15,702 bases of DNA from SbD1 sp039679945 (GTDB lineage Bacteria > Desulfobacterota > Syntrophobacteria > Syntrophobacterales > Syntrophobacteraceae): the NCBI GenBank assembly GCA_039679945.1, contig JBDKTY010000138.1, forward strand, positions 1 through 15,702, given 5' to 3'. Of this stretch, positions 1 through 6,940 are shown one piece after another. The notes beneath the pieces were generated by a model. It worked only from the letters and a program-made list of their open reading frames with translations, searched no databases and was not told the origin of the DNA. A program made the translations under genes and the position numbers. Every line of letters starts with the position of its first letter. The stretch's first letter is position 1.

Positions 1-238
1 AGGACCTTCTTCTGAAATCATCCGAGCAGGCGCCGTTTGCCTTTCGAAGACCGTCCTCGAGCCAGGCGAGCCAATCCAGGACAGGCAAAAACGGGTCCGG
101 GACCACCTCAAGAGAATACGATCGGGCGAGCGCACTCAACTGATGCTTCATTTCGGCGAAATCGATGTGCAGTTCCGCGAGAGTCCCATCAAAATCGAAA
201 ATTATTGACTCAATTCTCAAAATCGCGTTTTCTTTCAT
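1..238 (-). CDS. HAD-family hydrolase, N-terminal part (runs off left edge)
   Basis: Reading the minus strand from an ATG at 238 gives an open frame of 79 residues that continues past the window edge. Residues 13-18 read FDFDGT, the first motif of haloacid-dehalogenase phosphatases; its two Asp residues are the nucleophile and the general acid. The hydrophobic lead IESIIFDFDGTL is typical of phosphoglycolate-phosphatase-like members. The helical stretch that follows would be the start of the cap domain. HAD enzymes of this type hydrolyse phosphate esters in the cytoplasm using Mg2+. The substrate cannot be read from this fragment, and motifs 2 to 4 lie outside the window. No strong Shine-Dalgarno sequence precedes the ATG. 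The gene diverges from comEC and has a candidate extended -10 promoter about 45 bp upstream. I am sure of the family and unsure of the function. Confidence 0.8.
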   Translation of the reverse strand, partial: MKENAILRIESIIFDFDGTLAELHIDFAEMKHQLSALARSYSLEVVPDPFLPVLDWLAWLEDGLRKANGACSDDFRRRS

Positions 239-281
239 TTGTTTATGCCGATCAGGGCAAGTCCTCGCCGATACCCTCGTG

Positions 282-290
282 AGTATAGCA
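282..290 (-). promoter_or_regulatory. candidate extended -10 promoter for the HAD gene
   Basis: The minus strand reads TGCTATACT here, an extended -10 element (TGn plus TATACT, 5 of 6 consensus bases). No good -35 is present 15-18 bp upstream, which is acceptable for an extended -10 promoter. Transcription would start near 275, giving a leader of about 37 nt. The same bases form a 13-bp interrupted palindrome, AGTAT-AGC-ATACT (282-294), which could also be an operator. This is based on the sequence match only. Confidence 0.35.
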
Positions 291-345
291 TACTGGCAGT
301 TCACATCCTCTATTTTGATGCGGTAGATGATGGAGCGCTCTGAGC

Positions 346-3063
346 ATGTCGGGAAATAGAGTCAGCGGCAGTAGTTCGAAACCTGAGTCCATCCAGCCTC
401 CGATATCCGAGTGCCGCGCAACACCCATCGAGGCTGCGAATCGTCCCGCTGAATCGCGGCCTCCGGACCATGATCCCTATCCCGCCCGCCCCCTTTTCCA
501 GCTCACGATTTTCTTCACCCTTGGGATTGCGCTGGAACGCCTTTTCGAAGATATTCCCGCCTCGACGCCCTGGTTCGTGATATCGGGAGCGCTCCTGCTG
601 GTCCTGGCGGCATGTATCATTCGCGGAATTACCGCGCGACGCATACCGGGATTCCTTCTGCCGGCGATCCTGTTTCTGGCGTGCGGCTATCTGGCGGCGT
701 GGAGCGCGGCTCCCGACCTTCCATTCCCCAAGAAGCTCGAACCCTTTTTCGACAAGCAGATGACTCCCTACATCACGGAAGTCACCGGACCGCCGGAGCA
801 ATTCCCCGACAAAATCCGCATCCCGCTCTGTCTCACCGCGGCCCTCGCGGACGGAAATCAGATCCCCATTGGAGCGGGTGCGATACTCACAGTGTATGGG
901 AACAATCCTGATCGCAGCCCCGCTTTTTATCTCCCGGGAGATCGTTTGATCGTCAGGATGACCCTCAAGCCTTTTCGCAATTTCAAGAATCCGGGAGCCT
1001 TCGATTACGCGCGCTACCAGGCCGAGAAGGGATTCCACGCATCAGCTTATCTCAGGGATGAGACATTCATCGCCCGCATTGCCGACGACTCCGGGTTCTC
1101 GCTCCCTTCATTCTTCAACCTTGGCTGGCGCCGAGTCGAACTTTTCCGCCAGGAAGCGCTTCTATGGCTGAGAAGGACCCTTGACTCCGAGTCCGCCGGC
1201 TTCTATGCCGCATTGCTCCTGGGTTACCAGAACTTTTTGGATAAATCCTGGCAGGATCGCATTCAGAGAACTGGCCTGAACCATCTTCTCACGGTTTCGG
1301 GCTTTCACCTGGGCTTGATTGGCATGCTGGTCTTTGTGCTTGTTCGATTCACGGTCCAAACCGCCTGCCCTCGGCTCCTGAACCGGATCAGCGCCAGTCA
1401 GATCGCCATATGGCCGGCGCTTGCCTGTGCCGTGATTTACGCCTTCCTGGCCGGCTTCGGAGTGCCGCCGATCTGGAGATCGGTGCTGATGCTTGCCGTG
1501 GGCTTCTGCGCCGGGCTTCGCTATCGTTTCCCGGACCCTCTGACAGTACTTGCCCTTGCGGCTCTTGTCATACTGGTCCTCAATCCCAATAGCCCGTGGC
1601 AAATTTCTTTCCAGCTTACCTTTGCATGCGTGCTATCCATAATCCTGATCTATCCACGACTGCGCCGATTCAAGCTGGCCGGAAGACTTCCCGGCTTCGC
1701 CCATGGTTCTATACCCGGCCGGTTGCTCTCGGCATTCGAGGATGCATTCTGGTTGTCAATAGCTGTAGCCGTCCTGGTACTCCCGTTGAGCGTCTTCCAC
1801 TTCAATGGGCTTTCCCTCGCCGCCTTTGCCGCAAATGTTGTGTTGGTCCCGTTGGTAGGGTGGCTGGTCCTGCCATCGGGCCTTCTCGCCCTGGCAGTCT
1901 TTTCAGTCAGTGAGACCCTCGCGTTACCGCTGATAAGGATCGCCGCATATTTTCTGAGTCCGTGCCTTGCTTTCATCAGGTGTTTCGACGGACTTTCCTG
2001 GAGTTTCTTCTGGACGGGCAGCATGCCGCTGCTCTGGCTCTTTTCAATCTACTGCGTCTTTATGCTTACGCTTCTCCCGAACACGAGAAGAAGAAGGTTC
2101 GCGGGCGCAGTCCTTTTTGTACTGCTTCTCGGGCACACCGCATGGACGACGCTGGATGCGAAAAGAACCAGCAGCACATTGAGAGTGGATGTGATCGACG
2201 TGGGACAGGGTAGCGCCACTCTGATCAGGTTCCCAACGGGGGAGACGATGCTCGTGGATGGCGGAGGCTTCCGGGATGATGCATTCGACGTGGGGAAGCT
2301 GGTCCTGGCCCCTTTTCTCTGGCACTCCGGGGTACGCAGGCTGGACCACGTTGTCCTCTCTCACGGTCACCCCGACCATGCAAACGGACTGCGCTTCATT
2401 CTCTCGCATTTTGACACGGGATCGTTCTGGACGGCCAGGATGAATGATTCCACCGGAGAGGAGCAACGGAGCATTTCGGAATTCGAGCGGATCGCATCCC
2501 GTCGCGGCATCACCATCCGCTCATTTCCGGAACTGTCCGAATGCCTGACGATGGGCGCGGCCAGGGTTTGGGTACGCCACCCAAACCCTGAATATTTGCG
2601 GCAAATAACGCTTCCACCTCCAAACGATCTGTCGCTCGTGCTGGAGATCGTGTTCGACGGCACGGCCCTCATTTTGCCGGGCGATATCAGTGCGACGGTT
2701 GAAAAAACCGTCGCGTCGGAATTCGAGCAAAACAGGCAAGTCCTGCTCGTGGGCGCTCATCACGGCAGTGGCTACTCGAACAGTGAAGAATTCCTGGACT
2801 CGGTCAGTCCGCGAGCAATCGTTTTTTCCTGCGGGCTCGGCAACTCTTTTGGTTTCCCATCGGCCGCGGCAATTCAGCGTTGCAGTGATCGAAATATCCC
2901 GCTCTACCGCACCGATTTGGACGGTGCGGTCCACGCCGTCTCGGATGGTCAGGGCTGGACCGTCGGGACGGCGGAAAAACATCGCGGAAAAGGCTCGCTC
3001 CCCTATCCTCCCAGAAATACATGGGAGGATTCCAATCCCTCAATCAGGCCGGGCGAGCCGTGA
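346..3063 (+). CDS. comEC: ComEC/Rec2-family DNA internalisation channel
   Basis: This 905-aa integral membrane protein has the full ComEC layout. Hydrophobic helices lie near residues 50-125, followed by a DUF4131-type periplasmic region to about 230. The multi-helix Competence domain (about 230-570) carries the family signature HLLTVSGFHLGL at 312-323. A C-terminal metallo-beta-lactamase-like domain starts at VIDVGQGS (616-623) and has SHGHPDH at 672-678, a GD motif at 780 and AHHGSG at 804-809. In the family this channel takes single-stranded DNA across the inner membrane during transformation, and the C-terminal domain is a candidate nuclease. The metal-binding motif HxHxDH is intact (H673, H675, D677, H678). 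GGAG at 332-335 is a ribosome site for the ATG at 346; the first 45 or so residues are polar and could be shorter if a later start is used. No comEA or other competence gene is adjacent. The 3' end overlaps galE by 20 bp on the opposite strand. Confidence 0.93.
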   Translation: MSGNRVSGSSSKPESIQPPISECRATPIEAANRPAESRPPDHDPYPARPLFQLTIFFTLGIALERLFEDIPASTPWFVISGALLLVLAACIIRGITARRIPGFLLPAILFLACGYLAAWSAAPDLPFPKKLEPFFDKQMTPYITEVTGPPEQFPDKIRIPLCLTAALADGNQIPIGAGAILTVYGNNPDRSPAFYLPGDRLIVRMTLKPFRNFKNPGAFDYARYQAEKGFHASAYLRDETFIARIADDSGFSLPSFFNLGWRRVELFRQEALLWLRRTLDSESAGFYAALLLGYQNFLDKSWQDRIQRTGLNHLLTVSGFHLGLIGMLVFVLVRFTVQTACPRLLNRISASQIAIWPALACAVIYAFLAGFGVPPIWRSVLMLAVGFCAGLRYRFPDPLTVLALAALVILVLNPNSPWQISFQLTFACVLSIILIYPRLRRFKLAGRLPGFAHGSIPGRLLSAFEDAFWLSIAVAVLVLPLSVFHFNGLSLAAFAANVVLVPLVGWLVLPSGLLALAVFSVSETLALPLIRIAAYFLSPCLAFIRCFDGLSWSFFWTGSMPLLWLFSIYCVFMLTLLPNTRRRRFAGAVLFVLLLGHTAWTTLDAKRTSSTLRVDVIDVGQGSATLIRFPTGETMLVDGGGFRDDAFDVGKLVLAPFLWHSGVRRLDHVVLSHGHPDHANGLRFILSHFDTGSFWTARMNDSTGEEQRSISEFERIASRRGITIRSFPELSECLTMGAARVWVRHPNPEYLRQITLPPPNDLSLVLEIVFDGTALILPGDISATVEKTVASEFEQNRQVLLVGAHHGSGYSNSEEFLDSVSPRAIVFSCGLGNSFGFPSAAAIQRCSDRNIPLYRTDLDGAVHAVSDGQGWTVGTAEKHRGKGSLPYPPRNTWEDSNPSIRPGEP
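3005..3030. repeat. 9-bp perfect hairpin just beyond the galE stop, inside comEC
   Basis: ATCCTCCCA at 3005-3013 pairs perfectly with TGGGAGGAT at 3022-3030 around an 8-nt loop. It lies 13 nt past the galE stop on the minus strand and within the last codons of comEC. Neither strand has a U-tract after it, so it is not a classic intrinsic terminator. It may stabilise or end the galE transcript, or pause both converging polymerases. Confidence 0.5.
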
Positions 3064-4003
3064 TTGCCGCGATTTCACGCACTGCCTGATTCACCGTTTT
3101 GAATTCGTGGTCAAACCATGTCTTGAGGAACCCGTTGTCGGCTACCAACTCGGGAGGATCACCGGCACGAATTGGCTTTTCCTCGACGTGCACTCCAATC
3201 TTTAACTCTTTCTCAACTATGCTCACAAGTTCGCGTACCGACACACCGTGCCCCCTGCCAACGTTCGAGATGAACCGTTCCCGCGAAGAGAGCATTTCGA
3301 TTGCCCTAATATGTGCCTGGGCAAGGTCCATCACATGCACGTAGTCGCGGATGGCGGTGCCGTCAGGTGTAGCATGCGTCGTCCCGAACAACGAAAAGGA
3401 GCCCCCGGTGAAAGCCGCCTTTATGAGATTCGGCAATACGTGCGTCTCCGGCTCGTGCCTTTCGAATATCTCCCCTTCGGGATCATTCCCTATAACGTTG
3501 AAATAGCGAAGCATCGCGTACCGGATGCCGGTAACGGGAGCCACTGTGGAGATCACGTGTTCGCACATCAGCTTTGACAATCCGTAGGGATTTGTCGGCT
3601 GCTGGGGATGGTCTTCGCGGATAGTGGAAGTCGTTGCGTTTCCGTAGGTGGCACAGGAACTGGAAAACACCAGGGTCCTGGTTCCGGCCCGCTTCATCGC
3701 TTTGAGCAGGGAAATCGTGCCGGCCACATTATTATCGAAATACACCTCCGGAAGCCTCGTGGACTCTTCCACATACGCCTTGGCCGCAAAATGGATCACC
3801 GCGTCTATCTTGAATCCCGTGAGCGCCCGGAACAGGGCTTCCTCGTTCCGTATGTCTCCGAATGCCATGGGACCGAATTTTACCCATTCGGCCCAGCCAT
3901 TGGACAGGTTATCAAAAACAACCGGGGAATGCCCCGCCTTCTTCAAAAGCTTCGAGGTATGGGAGCCGATGTATCCGGCGCCGCCAGTCACCAGAATGTT
4001 CAC
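3044..4003 (-). CDS. galE: UDP-glucose 4-epimerase
   Basis: This 319-aa protein of the extended short-chain dehydrogenase family interconverts UDP-glucose and UDP-galactose in the cytoplasm with tightly bound NAD. That reaction supplies galactose for lipopolysaccharide or exopolysaccharide. The N-terminal Rossmann fingerprint TGGAGYIGSH is at residues 6-15, the catalytic serine region SSSCATYG at 114-121, and the catalytic pair Y140-x-x-x-K144 lies in NPYGLSKLM. The C-terminal substrate domain contains the usual NVGRGHGVSV and RAGDPPELVAD blocks, and the length is close to the family norm of 325-340. The start is GTG at 4003, chosen because a strong GGAGGT lies 6 nt upstream on the minus strand. 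It converges on comEC with a 20-bp overlap and has no sugar-pathway neighbour here. Specificity for N-acetylated sugars cannot be excluded from sequence alone. Confidence 0.94.
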   Translation of the reverse strand: MNILVTGGAGYIGSHTSKLLKKAGHSPVVFDNLSNGWAEWVKFGPMAFGDIRNEEALFRALTGFKIDAVIHFAAKAYVEESTRLPEVYFDNNVAGTISLLKAMKRAGTRTLVFSSSCATYGNATTSTIREDHPQQPTNPYGLSKLMCEHVISTVAPVTGIRYAMLRYFNVIGNDPEGEIFERHEPETHVLPNLIKAAFTGGSFSLFGTTHATPDGTAIRDYVHVMDLAQAHIRAIEMLSSRERFISNVGRGHGVSVRELVSIVEKELKIGVHVEEKPIRAGDPPELVADNGFLKTWFDHEFKTVNQAVREIAAITARPA

Positions 4004-4485
4004 AAAACCACCTCCGGAATGGCAGAGTTGTCGTTGATGTTCATTCCGGCAAAACCCGGCCCTGGAAAAAGCACGGACGTTTTGCGACGGAATCGGCGGG
4101 GCGGCCTTTGAACGCCTGTCCCGCGCTCCTTTATGCTAAGCACTGAAATCCAGTTCTTCTATCATCCCTTTAGCCGGGTATAACCTTCCCCCTGCCGCGC
4201 CCTTCGCACTCACCAGCGCCGATCGACATGGAGTTTGAATGCATTATACATGGCATCGGCGGCAAATGCACATTTTCCACACACTCCGGGTCCCGATGAG
4301 TTCGGGATGCGGTCCAGCTTAGGGATTCCACTGACCTCAAAGCGTCCGGCAACCTATCCAGTCCACGGGAATTGCAAAAATGCCGGCGCGGAGGTTGAGT
4401 TTTTTCTTCAAAAGGATTAGATAGCGGACGTTGCGCCTGCTTGTCCATAGCGCTCGGCAATGATCATGCAACATCGAAGCTCAAA
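4004..4485. other. gene-free divergent region between galE and the DUF3786 gene
   Basis: No open frame here looks like a real gene. The minus-strand side holds the galE leader, with a GGAGGT ribosome site at about 4010-4015 and A/T-rich blocks near 4133 and 4178 that could be -10 elements but lack matching -35 boxes. The plus-strand side holds a weak candidate promoter at 4395-4423 for the gene that follows. A 23-codon frame beginning at 4228 has two cysteines but no ribosome site. I see no RNA gene or repeat. Confidence 0.5.
4395..4423 (+). promoter_or_regulatory. weak candidate promoter for the DUF2007-DUF3786 gene
   Basis: TTGAGT at 4395-4400 (4 of 6 -35 bases) is separated by 17 bp from TAGATA at 4418-4423 (3 of 6 -10 bases). 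Transcription would begin near 4430, which fits a translation start at ATG 4486 better than one at TTG 4441. The match is weak. Confidence 0.25.
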
Positions 4486-5379
4486 ATGAAAATCGACGAC
4501 ACATCTCAATTCATATCAGTCCATACCCTGTCAAACCGCTTCGAAGCCGATGTACTCATGGATGCCCTGAGGCAGGAAGGGATACCGGCGATCCTGCGCG
4601 GCTTCGAAGAAACGGCCTATACCGGTCTGTTCGTACCCCAGAAGGGATGGGGGCGGGTCATGGTCCCCAGGGAGATTGAGTCTCAGGCGCGCGAGATCAT
4701 ACGGGCGTTCGTCGAGGACATCCGCGGTTCCTGGCCTTCCGAAAATGAACCTGACATAGATCCCCTGCCATGGCAAGCCCTTCGGGAGAGCAACCTGAGT
4801 GAAATCGTTACCAATGCCATGGTCGAGTATGATCCCGATGAAGATGCCTATATAATACCGTTTTTGAACACGGCGATTCTGTGCTACCCGGCAACCGAGA
4901 GAATCGAGATAATCGGCCGGCAGGCCTGCTTTTCCCAGGACTTCCAGCTCCGACTCGTGGTGCTCCACTACCTGCTGGGCGCCCGTGATGAACAGCTTTC
5001 CAAGAAATGGGTAAGCGAAAAAGACATTCCATCGGGTAACCTCTTCTTTCATGGACCGCATGCCTTGCCCACAGAATCGCTCAGAAATGCTTTCGATGCC
5101 CATCCGGAGGCCTTGGAAACGGGCGCTCAGAGAATCGGCGCGGAAAAGGCCAACCTCGGTGATCTCTCCTACCTTTTTCGGGTACTTCCGCGAATTCCCG
5201 TGCTCACTATTTTCTGGCGGGGTGATGAGGAATTCGAGTCATCCTTCCACATCCTTTTTGATGAGACAATCACACGGCACTTAAACTCTCTCGATCTGGT
5301 GTGGGCGCTGGTGAATGTCTTCACCCGGATTTTGAGCCACTCAGCCGCATCAACCCTGGAAAGCGATCAGGATGAGTAA
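4486..5379 (+). CDS. DUF2007-DUF3786 fusion protein
   Basis: This 297-aa protein looks soluble, with no signal peptide or membrane segment. Residues 9-75 resemble DUF2007, a small alpha/beta domain annotated as a putative signal transducer; the visible marks are VHTLSNRFEADVLMDALRQ, EGIPA and VPREIESQARE. Residues of about 95-285 resemble DUF3786, with VEYDPDEDAYIIPFL early and RIPVLTIFWRGDEEFESS near 235-255. DUF3786 occurs mainly in anaerobes and I recall it near corrinoid and Fe-S proteins, but its biochemistry is unknown to me. No cysteine cluster for an Fe-S centre is visible. I chose ATG 4486 because the DUF2007 fold begins a few residues after it. An in-frame TTG at 4441 would add 15 unhelpful residues, and neither start has a strong ribosome site. 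The stop overlaps the start of the corrinoid-binding-type gene by 8 bp, so the two are probably translationally coupled. Confidence 0.75.
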   Translation: MKIDDTSQFISVHTLSNRFEADVLMDALRQEGIPAILRGFEETAYTGLFVPQKGWGRVMVPREIESQAREIIRAFVEDIRGSWPSENEPDIDPLPWQALRESNLSEIVTNAMVEYDPDEDAYIIPFLNTAILCYPATERIEIIGRQACFSQDFQLRLVVLHYLLGARDEQLSKKWVSEKDIPSGNLFFHGPHALPTESLRNAFDAHPEALETGAQRIGAEKANLGDLSYLFRVLPRIPVLTIFWRGDEEFESSFHILFDETITRHLNSLDLVWALVNVFTRILSHSAASTLESDQDE

Positions 5380-6226
5380 CTGCCTGAAGCTGATCTCCCT
5401 GGCTCCGACACAGACCGAGATCATTGCTGCGCTCGGGATGCTGCCGCGCCTTTCGGGCGTCACGGAAGACTGTGACTACCCGGAAATGGTCACAAGCCTC
5501 CCCAAGTTCGGGTCCTGGTATTCCCCGGACATGGCGGCGATCGTGAAGGCCGGGCCGGATCTGGTATTCACGTTCGGGTCTCACCAGGAAGAAATCGCGC
5601 AAACCCTGAAGGAGAACGGCATAGGCGTCTACCACAGCGAACCTTCCACCATAGCGGCCTCTCTGGAATCAATGGGTGAAATAGCGGGGCTGCTGGGTCG
5701 CGAAACCGAATGGGCGCAACTTTCCGGCTTGCTCCGAAAAAGGCTTGAGAGGATCGGCAGTACTCTCATTTCACTGAATCAGCATGAAAGCCTCGCGAAG
5801 GAGGGCGAACACTCTGAATCATGCACGACTCCTTTTCGACACCCTTCCGTGTTTCGCATTATGAACTGGGACCCATTGATCACTGTCGGTTCCGGAGCCT
5901 TCCAGCATGATGTCATCGAGTTTTCAGGCGGCAGGAACGCGGCAGGGAATGGTTCGGCGCCTTATTATGTGTGCAACCCCGAGGAAATAGCGGCCGCGGA
6001 CCCGGAAATCATCTTCTTCTGCGAGCCTCATATCAGGAATCTGCTTGCGGGTGATCCGGGTTGGAAGAATGTGAGTGCGGTACGGCACGGTCGTGTGTAT
6101 GTCTACGATTGCGGCCTGACATGCCGGTCCGGCCCAAGGATAGTGGACATGGCGGAGAAATTGAATGAAGCAATCATGAACCTATTATATAATAGTGGTG
6201 TAGTCGGCTCGAAAGTTTGCGACTGA
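5372..6226 (+). CDS. BtuF-like corrinoid/helical-backbone metal-receptor protein, no signal peptide
   Basis: This 284-aa protein matches the vitamin B12-binding (BtuF, Peripla_BP_2) fold. The N-terminal lobe begins LISLAPTQTEIIAALGM and contains VTEDCDYPEM and AAIVKAGPDLVFT. A long connecting helix spans about 85-135. The C-terminal lobe holds ITVGSGAFQHDVIEFSGGRNAA, NPEEIAAADPEIIFF, WKNVSAVRHGRVYVY and SGPRIVDMAEKLNEAI. Classic BtuF is periplasmic and feeds the BtuCD importer. Here the fold starts within five residues of the Met, so the protein appears cytoplasmic; such 'cobalamin-binding protein' members exist but their role is unclear. No btuC or btuD is in the window. Residues of about 136-160 form a variable polar insert. 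ATG 5372 overlaps the upstream stop and has AGG close upstream. Ligand identity (corrinoid, haem or siderophore) is an inference from family resemblance. Confidence 0.85.
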   Translation: MSNCLKLISLAPTQTEIIAALGMLPRLSGVTEDCDYPEMVTSLPKFGSWYSPDMAAIVKAGPDLVFTFGSHQEEIAQTLKENGIGVYHSEPSTIAASLESMGEIAGLLGRETEWAQLSGLLRKRLERIGSTLISLNQHESLAKEGEHSESCTTPFRHPSVFRIMNWDPLITVGSGAFQHDVIEFSGGRNAAGNGSAPYYVCNPEEIAAADPEIIFFCEPHIRNLLAGDPGWKNVSAVRHGRVYVYDCGLTCRSGPRIVDMAEKLNEAIMNLLYNSGVVGSKVCD

Positions 6227-6278
6227 AACGCTCCCGGTCTTCAATGTCTGATCTTACTCTCTGGCGGAGAATAGTGAA

Positions 6279-6530
6279 ATGAATATGGATCGAGCCATAT
6301 TTGAGCTTAATGCCAGTATCGAAGCCACTTCGCTCTATATTCTGCTGTGTGCCCTCATGGATCAGGGTCGTCCCCCGACCATCGAGGAAGCACTTCCGAA
6401 ATGGGCCGGGACTGAAGAGAGTCTTATCGCGGCGGTCGAGGAGCTGATCGGGAGGTGCGTCATCCTCTGCGCCCTTCCCGTGCCCAAGACCCGGCACCTC
6501 CACCCCACGACCCGTGACAAGTGGTGCTAG
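6279..6530 (+). CDS. small protein of unknown function (83 aa)
   Basis: I do not recognise a named domain. The sequence reads as a compact, mostly helical soluble protein. A hydrophobic first helix (ATSLYILLCALMDQG, about residues 16-30) is followed by PPTIEEALPKW and then by ESLIAAVEELIGRCVILCAL, an arrangement like a small winged-helix or scaffold domain without clear DNA-binding marks. The tail is basic (KTRHLHPTTRDK). It probably is a real gene: GGAG lies about 10 nt upstream of ATG 6279, codon use matches the neighbours, and it follows the corrinoid-binding-type gene by 52 bp on the same strand. It also precedes the transporter by 54 bp. The second in-frame Met (residue 3) is an equally possible start. 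From memory, similar short proteins occur in Desulfobacterota genomes, but I cannot confirm this without a search. Confidence 0.65.
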   Translation: MNMDRAIFELNASIEATSLYILLCALMDQGRPPTIEEALPKWAGTEESLIAAVEELIGRCVILCALPVPKTRHLHPTTRDKWC

Positions 6531-6584
6531 CGTATCAAATCCCCGTGTCCCATCCCGAACCCCAATTCCTTTTCCACGAGAAGA

Positions 6585-6911
6585 ATGATGAACCTTGCCT
6601 GGACATACCTGATCATCGCCGGCCTGTTTGAAATAGGATGGCCCTTGGGTTTCAAACTGTCACAGACAACGCGATTCCGCTTCCTGTTCCTCGCGGTGGC
6701 CGTGTTGTCGATGGCGTTCAGCGGCCTTTGTCTATGGATGGCCCAGAAAGAAATCCCCATGGGAACCGCTTATGCCGTATGGACGGGAATTGGAGCCTCC
6801 GGCACATTCCTGATCGGGGTCGTTTTCTTCGGAGATTCGGCCGGGGCGATGCGGCTCTTTTCCTTTTCGCTCATCCTGATGGGCGTAATCGGACTGAAAC
6901 TGCTCCACTGA
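6585..6911 (+). CDS. sugE: small multidrug resistance (SMR) transporter, SugE/Gdx-like
   Basis: This 108-aa inner-membrane protein has four predicted helices (about 5-24, 30-52, 58-80 and 87-107), the standard SMR length. The essential membrane glutamate is E16, in GLFEIGW. The loop-helix signature GTAYAVWTGIGASG at 60-73 and the end SLILMGVIGLKL match the SugE/Gdx branch, which exports guanidinium or quaternary ammonium cations by proton antiport as a dual-topology dimer. The first helix ends GWPLGFK, whereas the usual form is WAVGLK, so this may be a divergent subclade with different substrates. A second Met directly follows the first. GAGAAG at about 6578-6583 is the likely ribosome site. 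The 54-bp upstream gap is too short for a guanidine-I riboswitch. The gene ends within a hairpin shared with the convergent carbonic-anhydrase-like gene. Confidence 0.9.
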   Translation: MMNLAWTYLIIAGLFEIGWPLGFKLSQTTRFRFLFLAVAVLSMAFSGLCLWMAQKEIPMGTAYAVWTGIGASGTFLIGVVFFGDSAGAMRLFSFSLILMGVIGLKLLH

Positions 6912-6940
6912 GGTGATCCTCCGAAAAGGGTTCACCTCAG
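6908..6940. terminator. convergent hairpin containing both stop codons
   Basis: CTGAGGTGA at 6908-6916 pairs perfectly with TCACCTCAG at 6932-6940, with two further C-G pairs after one mismatch and a GAAAA-containing loop. The stem contains the transporter stop (6909-6911) and, on the minus strand, the stop of the carbonic-anhydrase-like gene (6932-6934). Neither strand has a U-tract. It sits where a bidirectional terminator is expected, but could instead act as a 3' RNA-stabilising structure. Confidence 0.5.

Noticed and set aside
310..1038. 242-aa minus-strand open frame opposite the start of comEC
   Set aside because: It overlaps well-supported comEC coding sequence, is rich in Arg/Gly as antisense frames in GC-rich DNA often are, and shows no domain.
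4228..4299. 23-codon plus-strand frame with two cysteines (CIIHGIGGKC) in the gap after galE
   Set aside because: It is very short, has no ribosome site, and its apparent continuation lies in another frame. It could be a broken small cysteine protein, but nothing further supports it.
6531..6584. possible guanidine riboswitch before the SMR transporter
   Set aside because: Only 54 bp are available, which is too short for the type I class, and I could not find the paired hairpins with ACGR loops of the type II class.
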